A DNA stretch of 64,000 bases from Paracoccus wurundjeri (GTDB lineage: Bacteria > Pseudomonadota > Alphaproteobacteria > Rhodobacterales > Rhodobacteraceae): contig NZ_JAUUTZ010000015.1 of the NCBI RefSeq assembly GCF_030678915.1, positions 55,908 to 119,907 on the forward strand. The letters run 5' to 3'. Below the pieces are notes generated by a model. That model made no database searches and had not been told where the DNA came from. It was given only the letters and a program-made list of their open reading frames with translations. Below, piece by piece: positions 47,840 through 56,491 of this stretch; position 1 is the first letter of the stretch; each line of letters begins with the position of its first letter. The position numbers and the translations under genes are program-made.

Positions 47840-47868
47840 CCGCGCCGCCGTGATAAAAAACGGCGCGG
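47840..47868 (-). terminator. Hairpin after the thiolase gene
   Basis: CCGCGCCG (47840-47847) and CGGCGCGG (47861-47868) form an 8-bp GC stem 20 bases past the minus-strand thiolase stop. The T-run (a plus-strand A6 at 47855-47860) falls in the loop rather than after the stem, so it is a probable but atypical terminator. Confidence 0.5.
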
Positions 47869-47887
47869 CCTGCTGATGATCCCGAGA

Positions 47888-49069
47888 TCAAAGCCTCTCG
47901 ATGGCGATGGCGATGCCTTGGCCGCCGCCAATGCACATGGTGATCAAGGCATGTTTGCCGCTGCCCCGTTCAAGTTCGTGAAGTGCCTTTACCGTCAGGA
48001 TCGCGCCGGTCGCGCCGACCGGGTGCCCCAATGCAATGGCCCCGCCATTCGGATTGACCTTTGCCGGATCAAGACCAAGCGCCTTGTTGACGGCCAGAGC
48101 CTGTGCGGCGAATGCCTCGTTTGATTCGATCACATCGAAATCCGCCGCCCTCAGTCCAGTGCGCTTCAGCAAAGCTTCAACCGCCGGAACAGGCCCGATG
48201 CCCATGACTTCGGGGCGCACCCCGGCAATCGCATAGCCCAGTATCCGCGCCCGTGGCGTGAGGCCCGCTTTTTCTGCGGCTTCGGCGCGTGCCAGAACCA
48301 GTGCGGCTGCGCCATCGTTGATGCCGCTGGCATTGCCCGCCGTGACCGAGCCGTCCTTCTGGAAAACCGCTTTCAATCCCGCGAGCTTTTCAAGGCTGGT
48401 TTCCTTGGGATGTTCGTCCGTGTCGAAGGAGACGGTGCCTTTGCGCGATTTGACCTCGACAGGGACGATCTGGTCCCTGAAATGTCCGGCGGTGATCGCG
48501 GCTGTGGCCCGGCGCTGCGATTCCAGGGCGAATTCATCCTGTGCCTCGCGGCTGATGTCATGTTCGGCCGCGACATTCTCGGCGGTGACGCCCATATGGC
48601 CGGTTCCCATCGGGCAGGTCAGTGCGCCGGTCATCATGTCCAGCATCTTCTGATCGCCCATCTTCGCGCCAAAACGAGCCGACGTCACCGCATAGGGCGC
48701 CCGGCTCATGCTTTCCGCGCCGCCCGCGACTGCGAAATCGGCATCGCCCAGCATCAGCGATTGCGCGGCCGAAACGATCGCCTGCGCCCCCGATCCGCAA
48801 AGCCGGTTCACGTTCATCGCGGGGGTCGTATGCGGAATGCCCGCGTTCAGCATGGCGACGCGGCTAAGATACATGTCGCGCGGCTCGGTGTTCAGCACAT
48901 GGCCGAACACGACATGACCGATCTGATCAGGAGAGACGCCGCCACGTTGCAGCGCCGCCGTGGTCACGGCCGTGGCCAGATCAATCGGCGGAATCGCGGC
49001 AAGGCTGCCGCCGAATGTGCCGATTGCGGTGCGGGCGCCGGACAGGATGACGATTTCATTCTCGGACAT
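47888..49069 (-). CDS. Acetyl-CoA C-acetyltransferase (biosynthetic-type thiolase)
   Basis: The 393-residue thiolase interconverts two acetyl-CoA and acetoacetyl-CoA. It has the nucleophilic cysteine in NRLCGSGAQAIVSA near residue 88, NEAFAAQALAVNKALG near 317, GHPVGATGA near 348 with the catalytic histidine, and CIGGGQGIA near 378 with the second catalytic cysteine. The ATG at 49069 follows GGAGAGAG and is preferred to 49081. It could feed PHB synthesis or finish leucine and acetoacetate breakdown by the liu operon 2 kb away. Specific naming (phaA or atoB) is not justified. Confidence 0.92.
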   Translation of the reverse strand: MSENEIVILSGARTAIGTFGGSLAAIPPIDLATAVTTAALQRGGVSPDQIGHVVFGHVLNTEPRDMYLSRVAMLNAGIPHTTPAMNVNRLCGSGAQAIVSAAQSLMLGDADFAVAGGAESMSRAPYAVTSARFGAKMGDQKMLDMMTGALTCPMGTGHMGVTAENVAAEHDISREAQDEFALESQRRATAAITAGHFRDQIVPVEVKSRKGTVSFDTDEHPKETSLEKLAGLKAVFQKDGSVTAGNASGINDGAAALVLARAEAAEKAGLTPRARILGYAIAGVRPEVMGIGPVPAVEALLKRTGLRAADFDVIESNEAFAAQALAVNKALGLDPAKVNPNGGAIALGHPVGATGAILTVKALHELERGSGKHALITMCIGGGQGIAIAIERL

Positions 49070-49189
49070 GACTCTCTCCATTCTAGATAGGTCCTGATCT
49101 TACGTTCCAGTCCTCGCGTGGCAACGGATATTCGGGCGAACGATTTCGTGCCGTTGGGGCAGTTCGGCCTCGGCGCTGCCGGGAACGGG

Positions 49190-50101
49190 TCATTGCGCCA
49201 AGTATAGCAGCAGCAGAAACAGGCCCGCGGCAATCAGGGTTCGTCGGAATAGGGCAAGCGCGTGCCGGATGTCGCGACCCGACGGATCCCGTTCCGTGCC
49301 GTTCAGCCAGGGCTCGTCGACGAAGTGCTCGCCATAGCTGCGTGGGCCGGATAGCCGCACCTGCAGGGCCGCCGCCATCGCCGCTTCAGGCCATCCGGCA
49401 TTGGGTGAGCGGTGCCGATATGCATCGCGCCGTGTGATCCGCCATGTCCGCCACGAGCCCGAGGCGAGAACCATCAGAATCGCGGTCAGTCGCGCGGGAA
49501 GCCAATTGGCTGCATCGTCCAGCCGCGCCGCAAAACGACCGAATTCGGCATAGCGTGTATTCCTGTGGCCGATCATCGAATCGAGCGTATTGATGGCCTT
49601 ATAGGCGGCAATTCCCGGCAATCCGGCGATTGCTGCCCAGAAAAGCGGGGCGATGACACCGTCCGAGCTGTTCTCGGCCAGGCTTTCGATGCTGGCGCGG
49701 GACAATGCGGCCTCATTCGACTGGCTGACATCGCGGCCGACGATATGCGCGGTCGCCAGGCGTGCCCGCGCCAGATCCTGCTCCAGCAGGCTATCCTCGA
49801 CCGCGCGGACATGGCTGTGCAGCGACTTCGCCGCCACCAGCGGCCATGCCAGAAGACCGGCGGCGACAGGTCCCAGCAAGGATTGCAGGGCCAGCGCGGG
49901 CAGAATTGCGGCAAGGATAACAAGCAGGCTTGCCGCGATCCCTTTGGCAAACCGGCCCTCGCCGTGGTTCAGCCGCCGCTCCAGACGCTCGATCGCCATG
50001 CCTATCCAGACCACCGGATGACCTATGCGGCGAAAGATCGCGTCGGGCCATCCGAATACCGCGTCCGCCAGCAAGGCGATCAGGGCGATTCCGGGACTCA
50101 T
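49190..50101 (-). CDS. cobD: Adenosylcobinamide-phosphate synthase CobD/CbiB
   Basis: CobD attaches the aminopropanol arm to adenosylcobyric acid in cobalamin synthesis, at the inner membrane. The 303-residue protein has several hydrophobic segments and CbiB signatures: ALIALLADAVFGWPDAIFRRIGHPVVWIG, RDVSQSNEAALSRASIESLAENSSDGVIAPLFWA, and YKAINTLDSMIGHRNTRYAEFG. The start overlaps the upstream phosphatase stop as ATGA. Only this part of the cobalamin pathway is in the window. Confidence 0.94.
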   Translation of the reverse strand: MSPGIALIALLADAVFGWPDAIFRRIGHPVVWIGMAIERLERRLNHGEGRFAKGIAASLLVILAAILPALALQSLLGPVAAGLLAWPLVAAKSLHSHVRAVEDSLLEQDLARARLATAHIVGRDVSQSNEAALSRASIESLAENSSDGVIAPLFWAAIAGLPGIAAYKAINTLDSMIGHRNTRYAEFGRFAARLDDAANWLPARLTAILMVLASGSWRTWRITRRDAYRHRSPNAGWPEAAMAAALQVRLSGPRSYGEHFVDEPWLNGTERDPSGRDIRHALALFRRTLIAAGLFLLLLYLAQ

Positions 50102-50643
50102 GCATCACCCGCGGTCAGGTTCACGGCCTCGACGGCCCAGCCCTGGGATGTCCTTCGCATGATCGTCAGCGACAGCGGGGACACCGAGAAGGACAGGGCC
50201 GCCGGGCCGACGGTCAGGGATAATGCGGCGCGGACGGTTCCGGCATGGGCGACGATCAGAGTGTCATCCCCGAGCCTGTCCAGAACCGGCAGGACACGGG
50301 CGACCATATCCTTGAAACTTTCTCCGCCTTCGGGGCGATATGCGGCAAGCTCATCCGGCTCCATCCTGCCCAGATCCGGCAAGTCCTCGAAACGTTTCCC
50401 TTCCCAGTTTCCGTAATCCTGCTCCCATAAGGCAGGCTCGAACCGGGCGGGGAACAGGTTCAATGCTTTCGCCGTCTGCCGGCACCGCTGTGCAGGGCTG
50501 CATATGACATGGCCAGCATCGCCAATCATGCCGCGCATCTGTGCGAAGGCCCTGGAATCGCTGCAATCGGCATCCACGTCGCCCCGCCCGGCCAGACATC
50601 CGTTGTTTATCGGCGTGGCGTGGCGAAGGAGTTTTAGCCGCAT
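50098..50643 (-). CDS. Histidine phosphatase, probable alpha-ribazole phosphatase (CobC-like)
   Basis: The 181-residue protein is in the phosphoglycerate mutase-like branch of histidine phosphatases, with LLRHATPINNG (catalytic His in RHA), LWEQDYGNWEGKRFEDL (acid residue region) and LIVAHAGTVRAAL (second His). Its translational coupling to cobD makes alpha-ribazole phosphatase, which dephosphorylates the lower nucleotide loop in cobalamin synthesis, the best guess. Family members are diverse, so the substrate is inferred from context. Confidence 0.78.
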   Translation of the reverse strand: MRLKLLRHATPINNGCLAGRGDVDADCSDSRAFAQMRGMIGDAGHVICSPAQRCRQTAKALNLFPARFEPALWEQDYGNWEGKRFEDLPDLGRMEPDELAAYRPEGGESFKDMVARVLPVLDRLGDDTLIVAHAGTVRAALSLTVGPAALSFSVSPLSLTIMRRTSQGWAVEAVNLTAGDA

Positions 50644-50746
50644 GGCGTTCGATCCCGGTTACAGCATGTGGGGCGGGATTACCGCGTTTCGCAGAAGTCC
50701 GAAAGCTGCATTGTTGACCTGTGACAGGATCGAGCGCAGGCTTTGC

Positions 50747-50776
50747 TTGACGTAAGGGGATTCCTTGTCGTATTAA
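50747..50776 (+). promoter_or_regulatory. Promoter of the liu operon
   Basis: TTGACG (50747-50752), an 18-base spacer and TATTAA (50771-50776) make the clearest sigma-70-like promoter in the window. The predicted start of transcription is about 50783-50785, inside the palindrome described next, and the ivd ATG is at 50811. Confidence 0.65.
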
Positions 50777-50777
50777 A

Positions 50778-50791
50778 TGAACGAATGTTCA
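50778..50791. promoter_or_regulatory. Operator-like palindrome at the liu operon transcription start
   Basis: TGAAC-GAAT-GTTCA is a perfect inverted repeat two bases after the -10 hexamer, covering the expected transcription start. The geometry fits repression by a TetR-type dimer. No regulator gene is adjacent, so the protein that binds it is unknown. Confidence 0.5.
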
Positions 50792-50810
50792 ATAATTGGA
50801 GAGGGGCGTT

Positions 50811-51971
50811 ATGTTCACCCAGGCTATGCAGTTCGATCTGGGCGAGGATGTGAACGCGCTGCGCGATATGGTGCATCGCTGGGCGCAGGAGCGGGTGAAG
50901 CCCCTCGCGGCAGAGGTGGATCGCGACAATGCCTTCCCGAACGAGTTATGGACCGAAATGGGGGATCTGGGCCTGCTTGGCATCACCGTGTCCGAGCAAT
51001 GGGGCGGTGCGGAAATGGGTTATCTGGCCCATGTCGTCGCGACCGAAGAGATCGCGCGGGCCTCGGCCTCGGTCAGCCTCTCTTACGGGGCGCATTCCAA
51101 CCTGTGCGTCAATCAGATCAAGCTGAACGGCACGGATGAGCAGCGGGGGAAATACCTGCCGAAACTGTGCAGTGGCGAGCATGTCGGCGCTTTGGCGATG
51201 TCGGAAGAAGGTGCGGGCAGCGATGTTGTCGGTATGAAGCTGCGCGCCGAGAAGAAGAACGACCGTTACGTTCTGAACGGCAACAAATACTGGATCACCA
51301 ACGCGCCCGATGCGCAGACTCTGGTGGTCTATGCCAAGACCGACCCGGATGCCGGCAGCAAGGGCATTACGGCCTTCATCGTCGAGCGCGGGATGAAAGG
51401 GTTCTCGACCGGCCCGCATTTCGACAAACTGGGGATGCGCGGCTCGAATACCGGTGAGTTGATCTTCGAGAATTGCGAAGTGCCGTTCGAGAATGTTCTG
51501 GGCGAAGAGGGGCGCGGGGTACGCGTCCTGATGTCGGGCCTTGATTATGAACGGCTGGTGCTGTCGGGGATCGGAACCGGGATCATGGCGGCCTGTCTGG
51601 ATGAGGTGATGCCCTATGTTTCCGAGCGCAGGCAATTCGGCCAGCCGATCGGCTCGTTCCAGCTTATGCAGGGCAAGATTGCCGATATGTATGTCTCCCT
51701 GAACACCGCGCGCGCCTATGTCTACGAGGTCGCCCGGGCTTGCGATGCGGGCAAAGTTACGCGGCAGGACGCGGCCGGCGCGGTGCTTTATGCCAGCGAG
51801 CAGGCGATGGTTCAGGCGCATCAGGCGGTTCAGGCGCTTGGCGGCGCGGGCTTCCTGAATGACAGCGTGGTCAGCCGCCTGTTCCGCGACGCCAAGCTGA
51901 TGGAGATCGGCGCGGGTACCAGTGAGATTCGCCGGATGCTGATCGGGCGGGAATTGTTGGGGCTGATGTGA
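50811..51971 (+). CDS. ivd: Isovaleryl-CoA dehydrogenase
   Basis: This FAD enzyme oxidises isovaleryl-CoA to 3-methylcrotonyl-CoA in leucine breakdown and passes electrons to ETF. The 386-residue acyl-CoA dehydrogenase has [16 protein letters not shown], the [24 protein letters not shown] region, and [17 protein letters not shown] near the C terminus. E247 in [11 protein letters not shown] is the catalytic base at the position peculiar to isovaleryl-CoA dehydrogenases. GGAGAGG precedes the ATG; the upstream in-frame ATG at 50796 is less likely. It heads the liu operon. Confidence 0.95.
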   Translation: MFTQAMQFDLGEDVNALRDMVHRWAQERVKPLAAEVDRDNAFPNELWTEMGDLGLLGITVSEQWGGAEMGYLAHVVATEEIARASASVSLSYGAHSNLCVNQIKLNGTDEQRGKYLPKLCSGEHVGALAMSEEGAGSDVVGMKLRAEKKNDRYVLNGNKYWITNAPDAQTLVVYAKTDPDAGSKGITAFIVERGMKGFSTGPHFDKLGMRGSNTGELIFENCEVPFENVLGEEGRGVRVLMSGLDYERLVLSGIGTGIMAACLDEVMPYVSERRQFGQPIGSFQLMQGKIADMYVSLNTARAYVYEVARACDAGKVTRQDAAGAVLYASEQAMVQAHQAVQALGGAGFLNDSVVSRLFRDAKLMEIGAGTSEIRRMLIGRELLGLM

Positions 51972-52501
51972 TGCGCGGTCTTGTATTTGTCATTTGCGTG
52001 ATGGCCGGAACCGCTTCGGCACAGGAGCCCGGCATGCCGGAAATCGATCCGCTTGTCCTGGAGACATGCAGGGAAAGCGCATCCCGGCCTGCCGAACAGG
52101 GCGATGACGCGGATGTCGAAAGCTGTATCGGCGTCGCTGCCGCTCGGTGCATGGAAGAGGAAGGTGGGTATTCCACCGCGGGGATGTCTCACTGCACCAT
52201 GCAGGAACGGGATTTGTGGGATCGCTATCTGAACGACGCTTATCGCGCAGTTATGCAAGCGGCCGAAGAGGCGGATCGGATAAATGGCGATGCTGATCCT
52301 GCGGCGCCGAAACAGGTGCCGCTGCTGAAAGAGATGCAACGGGACTGGATCGCATTCCGTGACAGCAGCTGCGCATTTGAGCGCTCAATCTGGGGCAGCG
52401 GTACAGGCGCGGCAACCGCGACGGCAAACTGCCTGCTTTCGATGACCGCGCAACAGACCATCCGGCTGGAGCGTCACCGGGACAGGGGTGACGCGGGATG
52501 A
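51971..52501 (+). CDS. Secreted DUF1311 (LprI-like) protein, first of two
   Basis: The 176-residue product has a short signal peptide (RGLVFVICVMAGTASAQ). A mature helical domain with six cysteines ends in the DUF1311 signature QRDWIAFRDSSCAFE. LprI of Mycobacterium, from this family, inhibits lysozyme, but most members are uncharacterised. The start ATG at 51971 overlaps the ivd stop (TGATG); a GTG at 51968 is an alternative. A periplasmic protein inside a catabolic operon is odd. The second copy follows after a 74-base gap from the stop. Confidence 0.75.
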   Translation: MRGLVFVICVMAGTASAQEPGMPEIDPLVLETCRESASRPAEQGDDADVESCIGVAAARCMEEEGGYSTAGMSHCTMQERDLWDRYLNDAYRAVMQAAEEADRINGDADPAAPKQVPLLKEMQRDWIAFRDSSCAFERSIWGSGTGAATATANCLLSMTAQQTIRLERHRDRGDAG

Positions 52502-52575
52502 ACCTGCTTTATCGGTTTGGCAGGAACACAATGCATTTGGCAGGGTTGGCTAATCATCATCATCAGGAGGGCAGC

Positions 52576-53073
52576 ATGATGAAATTAGGAATGATTGCGA
52601 TAGTCGGTTTTGCCATGAGTTATGGCGTTCTGCCTGCCGATGCGGGCGATGCGTCGGGCTTCGATCCTGCGACGATAGATCAATGCGTTACGTCCGGAGA
52701 AGGCGATTGCACCGATGCCGGAATGCAGGCCTGCCGCGACTATGCCAGCAAGAAATATACCGGCGACGATCCCGATTTCGTCGAGAAGAATTGCCTAGAT
52801 GCGGCGCATCAGGCCTGGGAGGCGCGGCTTGAAGAAACCTATCAAGCCCTGATCGCACAGGAAGGCGAGGCAGGGGACGATTCGCAAGAGATGCTGCGCA
52901 AGACCGAACATGCCTGGATCGCATTTCGGGACAGTCTGTGCGACTATGCCAAAGCTTCCGCTCAAACGCGGGACGTCAACGGAGAAGTGGCTCTGCTGGA
53001 ATGCCAGCGAGACGAGGCGGCACGGCATTGGACGCTGCTGAATGCCCGGCTGGTGGAAGAGACGGGCGAATGA
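52576..53073 (+). CDS. Secreted DUF1311 (LprI-like) protein, second of two
   Basis: The 165-residue product starts at an ATG preceded by AGGAGG and has a signal peptide to about residue 23 (GVLPADAG). Its C-terminal half has the DUF1311 signature EHAWIAFRDSLCDYAK. It shares the tryptophan/FRDS/Cys core and the overall layout with the previous gene but is otherwise diverged, so the pair is an old duplication or two separate gains. Its stop overlaps the next gene as ATGA, so it is translated as part of the liu operon. Confidence 0.77.
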   Translation: MMKLGMIAIVGFAMSYGVLPADAGDASGFDPATIDQCVTSGEGDCTDAGMQACRDYASKKYTGDDPDFVEKNCLDAAHQAWEARLEETYQALIAQEGEAGDDSQEMLRKTEHAWIAFRDSLCDYAKASAQTRDVNGEVALLECQRDEAARHWTLLNARLVEETGE

Positions 53074-54644
53074 CCACATTGTCCGGGCATGATTATCAGA
53101 GGTTGCGGCGCGATTTCGCCTGGGATTTTCCTGAACATCTGAACATGGCCGATCAATGCCTTTCGCATAAGCCGGGGGGCGTTGCCATCATCGAATATTA
53201 TGACGGCGCGCCGCATCCCGTCACCTATGCGGAACTCTCGCGGATGACAGCGGATCTTGCTCACGCGCTTCAAGCCGCGCGGGGTGAGTGCGTGGCGGTG
53301 TTGCGAACGCAATCGGCATGGACAGCAGCGGCGCATCTGGCTGTCTGGAAATCGGCAGCGATCTCGATCCCGTTGTTCAAGCTGTTCGGATCCGACGCAT
53401 TGGAACTGCGCCTTCGTGATGCAGGGGTGCGCAAGGTGATCGCCGATGTGGAAGGGCGTGAAATGCTGCGTCCCTTTGCCGATCTGGAGATCATCGTACC
53501 CGAGGATGGTCTGTCTGATGCCGTTCCGTTTGCGACCCGCGCGACTGGCCCCGAGGATCCAGCAGTGATCATCTATACCTCGGGAACCACCGGCTCGCCC
53601 AAGGGCGCGCTGCATGGCCACCGGGTGCTGACTGGCCATCTGCCGGGCGTCGAGATGAGTCATGATCTGCTGGGGCAGCCCGGCGATTGCCTGTGGACCC
53701 CGGCCGATTGGGCGTGGATCGGCGGGCTGTTCGATGTGCTGATGCCGGGGCTGGCGCTTGGCGTTCCGGTTGTCGCCGCGCGGATGCCGAAATTTGAGCC
53801 GGGCGCGGCGACGAAATTGATCGCCGATTGCGGCGTGCGGAATATCTTCTTCCCGCCAACGGCGCTCAAGATGCTGAAGGCCGCCGATATCCGGATCGAC
53901 GGATTGCGCTCGGTCGCTTCGGGCGGAGAAACTCTCGGGGGAGAGATGCTGGATTGGGGGCGGCAGGCATTCGGTCTGGAAATCAATGAGTTCTACGGCC
54001 AGACCGAATGCAATATGGTGGCCTCTTCCGCATCAAGCATGTTTCCGGCCCAACCCGGCGCGATCGGCAAGCCGGTCCCCGGATTCGACGTTCAGGTGAT
54101 CGGCGAAGACGGCCTTCCGGTAGAAGGCGAGGGTGATATCGCCGTGCGGCGCGGGGCAGGATCGATGATGCTGGAATATTGGAACCGGCCCGATGCGACT
54201 GCCGAGAAGTTCCGTGGCGACTGGCTGGTCACGGGCGATCGCGGCGCGATCGAGGGCGGGTATATCCGCTTCGTGGGCCGCGATGACGATGTGATCACCT
54301 CGGCGGGCTATCGTATCGGCCCTTCGGAAATCGAGGATTGCCTGCTGAAACATCCGGCGGTTGCGCAGGTCGGAGTCATCGGAAAACCGGATTCCGTCAG
54401 AACAGAAATCGTCAAGGCTTACATTGTCCTGCGAGCTGGATTTGAAGTTTCGGACAAGCTTTCCGCCGAGTTGCAGGCCCATGCGAAACGCTTCTCTGCC
54501 GCGCATTCCTATCCGCGTGAAATCACCTTTCTCGATTCTCTGCCGATGACGGTGACGGGCAAGGTCATGCGACGTGAATTGCGGGCTTTGGCGATCAGCG
54601 AGGCGCGCCACGATATGTCCTCTGACGAAAGAACCAGGCAATGA
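53070..54644 (+). CDS. AMP-dependent acyl-CoA synthetase
   Basis: The 524-residue adenylate-forming ligase activates a carboxylic acid to its CoA thioester. It has the P-loop [18 protein letters not shown] near residue 168, [10 protein letters not shown] near 305, [33 protein letters not shown] near 390, and the terminal catalytic lysine in [11 protein letters not shown]. Its place in the leucine operon suggests a short branched acid such as isovalerate as substrate, which is an inference. The start at 53070 overlaps the preceding stop by ATGA, and the stop overlaps mccB the same way. Confidence 0.88.
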   Translation: MTTLSGHDYQRLRRDFAWDFPEHLNMADQCLSHKPGGVAIIEYYDGAPHPVTYAELSRMTADLAHALQAARGECVAVLRTQSAWTAAAHLAVWKSAAISIPLFKLFGSDALELRLRDAGVRKVIADVEGREMLRPFADLEIIVPEDGLSDAVPFATRATGPEDPAVIIYTSGTTGSPKGALHGHRVLTGHLPGVEMSHDLLGQPGDCLWTPADWAWIGGLFDVLMPGLALGVPVVAARMPKFEPGAATKLIADCGVRNIFFPPTALKMLKAADIRIDGLRSVASGGETLGGEMLDWGRQAFGLEINEFYGQTECNMVASSASSMFPAQPGAIGKPVPGFDVQVIGEDGLPVEGEGDIAVRRGAGSMMLEYWNRPDATAEKFRGDWLVTGDRGAIEGGYIRFVGRDDDVITSAGYRIGPSEIEDCLLKHPAVAQVGVIGKPDSVRTEIVKAYIVLRAGFEVSDKLSAELQAHAKRFSAAHSYPREITFLDSLPMTVTGKVMRRELRALAISEARHDMSSDERTRQ

Positions 54645-56245
54645 AACTGAAATCCGCGGTCCTGCCGGCATCCGATGCTTTCAAAGCCAATCGCGAAGCC
54701 CATCTTGCCGTGCTTGCGGCCGCCCGCGAGGCTGCCGAACTTGCCGCCGCCGGAGGGGGAGAAAAGGCGCGCAGCCGCCATGTCGGTCGCGGCAAGATGC
54801 TTCCGCGCGAACGGGTCGCCAATCTGCTGGACCCCGGATCGCCCTTTCTGGAAATCGGGGCGACGGCAGCGCATGGCATGTATGACGATGCGGCCCCCGG
54901 TGCGGGGGTGATTGCCGGGGTAGGACGCGTGCATGGGCAGGACGTGATGGTCGTTGCCAATGACGCGACCGTCAAAGGCGGCACCTATTATCCGATGACG
55001 GTCAAGAAACATCTTCGCGCTCAGGAAATCGCCGGAGAATGTCATCTGCCCTGCGTCTATCTGGTCGATTCGGGCGGTGCGAATCTGCCCAATCAGGATG
55101 AGGTCTTTCCCGACCGGGATCATTTCGGACGGATTTTCTACAATCAGGCGCGGATGTCGGCCCTTGGCATCCCGCAGATTGCGGTCGTCATGGGATCATG
55201 CACGGCAGGTGGCGCCTATGTCCCCGCCATGTCCGACGTTACGATCATCGTTCGCGATCAGGGCACGATCTTTCTGGCCGGTCCGCCGCTGGTCAAGGCG
55301 GCAACGGGCGAAGTCGTCACTGCCGAAGAACTGGGGGGAGGCGACGTTCATACCCGACTGTCAGGCGTGGCCGATTATCTGGCCGAAGACGATGCCCATG
55401 CGCTTGCACAGGCCCGCCGCGCGATCGGCAATCTGAACCGCCGGATGCCCGATAGCGTGGTCTGGCAGGCGCCCGAATCTCCGGCCTATGATCCCGATGA
55501 AATTCTTGGCGCTGTTCCGGCCGATCTGCGGACTCCGTATGATATCCGCGAAGTCATCGCCCGTATCGTGGATGGCTCGCGCTTCGATGAATTCAAGGCC
55601 CGTTTTGGCGAGACGCTGGTCACAGGCTTCGCTCATGTCGAGGGTTGCCCGGTCGGCATCGTCGCGAATAACGGCGTGCTGTTCTCGGAAGCCGCGCAAA
55701 AGGGCGCGCATTTCATCGAACTGTGCTCGCAGCGCGGCATTCCGTTGGTGTTTCTGCAGAACATCACCGGATTCATGGTGGGACGGAAATACGAGAATGA
55801 AGGCATCGCCCGCCACGGCGCCAAGATGGTGACTGCGGTGGCGACGACTTCGGTGCCCAAGATCACCATGCTTGTCGGCGGTTCTTTCGGGGCGGGCAAT
55901 TACGGCATGGCCGGCCGCGCCTATTCCCCCAGGTTCCTGTGGACATGGCCCAACAGCCGGATTTCCGTCATGGGCGGCGAACAGGCCGCCGGAGTGCTGG
56001 CCACGGTTCGTCGTGATGGGATCGAACGGCAGGGCGGGGTCTGGAGTGCCGAGGAAGAATCCGAATTCAAGCGTCCCACCATCGAAATGTTCGAACGGCA
56101 GTCGCATCCGCTTTATGCTTCGGCCCGACTTTGGGACGATGGGATCATCGATCCCCGCAAGAGCCGCGATGTTCTGTCGCTGTCGCTGCGTGCCGCACTT
56201 CATGCGCCGATTGAGCCGACGCGCTTTGGCGTCTTCCGGATGTGA
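54641..56245 (+). CDS. mccB: Methylcrotonoyl-CoA carboxylase, carboxyltransferase (beta) subunit
   Basis: This subunit moves CO2 from carboxybiotin to 3-methylcrotonyl-CoA. The 534-residue protein has an N-terminal crotonase-like half with [52 protein letters not shown] and [37 protein letters not shown]-terminal half has [20 protein letters not shown] and the oxyanion glycines in [21 protein letters not shown]. These are typical of MccB rather than propionyl-CoA carboxylase. It is separated from mccA by 246 bases that carry a dispersed repeat. Confidence 0.95.
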   Translation: MKLKSAVLPASDAFKANREAHLAVLAAAREAAELAAAGGGEKARSRHVGRGKMLPRERVANLLDPGSPFLEIGATAAHGMYDDAAPGAGVIAGVGRVHGQDVMVVANDATVKGGTYYPMTVKKHLRAQEIAGECHLPCVYLVDSGGANLPNQDEVFPDRDHFGRIFYNQARMSALGIPQIAVVMGSCTAGGAYVPAMSDVTIIVRDQGTIFLAGPPLVKAATGEVVTAEELGGGDVHTRLSGVADYLAEDDAHALAQARRAIGNLNRRMPDSVVWQAPESPAYDPDEILGAVPADLRTPYDIREVIARIVDGSRFDEFKARFGETLVTGFAHVEGCPVGIVANNGVLFSEAAQKGAHFIELCSQRGIPLVFLQNITGFMVGRKYENEGIARHGAKMVTAVATTSVPKITMLVGGSFGAGNYGMAGRAYSPRFLWTWPNSRISVMGGEQAAGVLATVRRDGIERQGGVWSAEEESEFKRPTIEMFERQSHPLYASARLWDDGIIDPRKSRDVLSLSLRAALHAPIEPTRFGVFRM

Positions 56246-56410
56246 ATGCTGCGATGATGGATTCAGGTATTTATACAAAGAAGAAGCCGGCCAGTTCCAG
56301 GCTCGGAGACAATCCGAAGGTTCGTGGATGTTCTGCACTTCTCATGCGCATAGGGCAAAAGACGCAAGCGGCTCCGACGGTCCTGGCTGCCTCCGGAGGC
56401 CGCGTATGAT

Positions 56411-56464
56411 TTCTTCTTTGTCCAAATACCTTGCAGGGGGTCCGGGGGACGCAAAGTCCCCCGG
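56411..56464 (+). repeat. Dispersed repeat with hairpin between mccB and mccA (copy 1)
   Basis: The first 21 bases (56411-56431) are identical to 63881-63901. They are followed by G-rich sequence and a perfect 9-bp hairpin, CCGGGGGAC (56442-56450) / GTCCCCCGG (56456-56464), with a GCAAA loop. The arrangement resembles REP-like hairpin elements of Rhodobacterales. It sits inside the liu operon and could attenuate or stabilise the mRNA. The rest of 56246-56491 holds nothing recognised. Confidence 0.7.
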
Positions 56465-56491
56465 CTCTGGTGCCGCTTTGGAGGACCAGCC

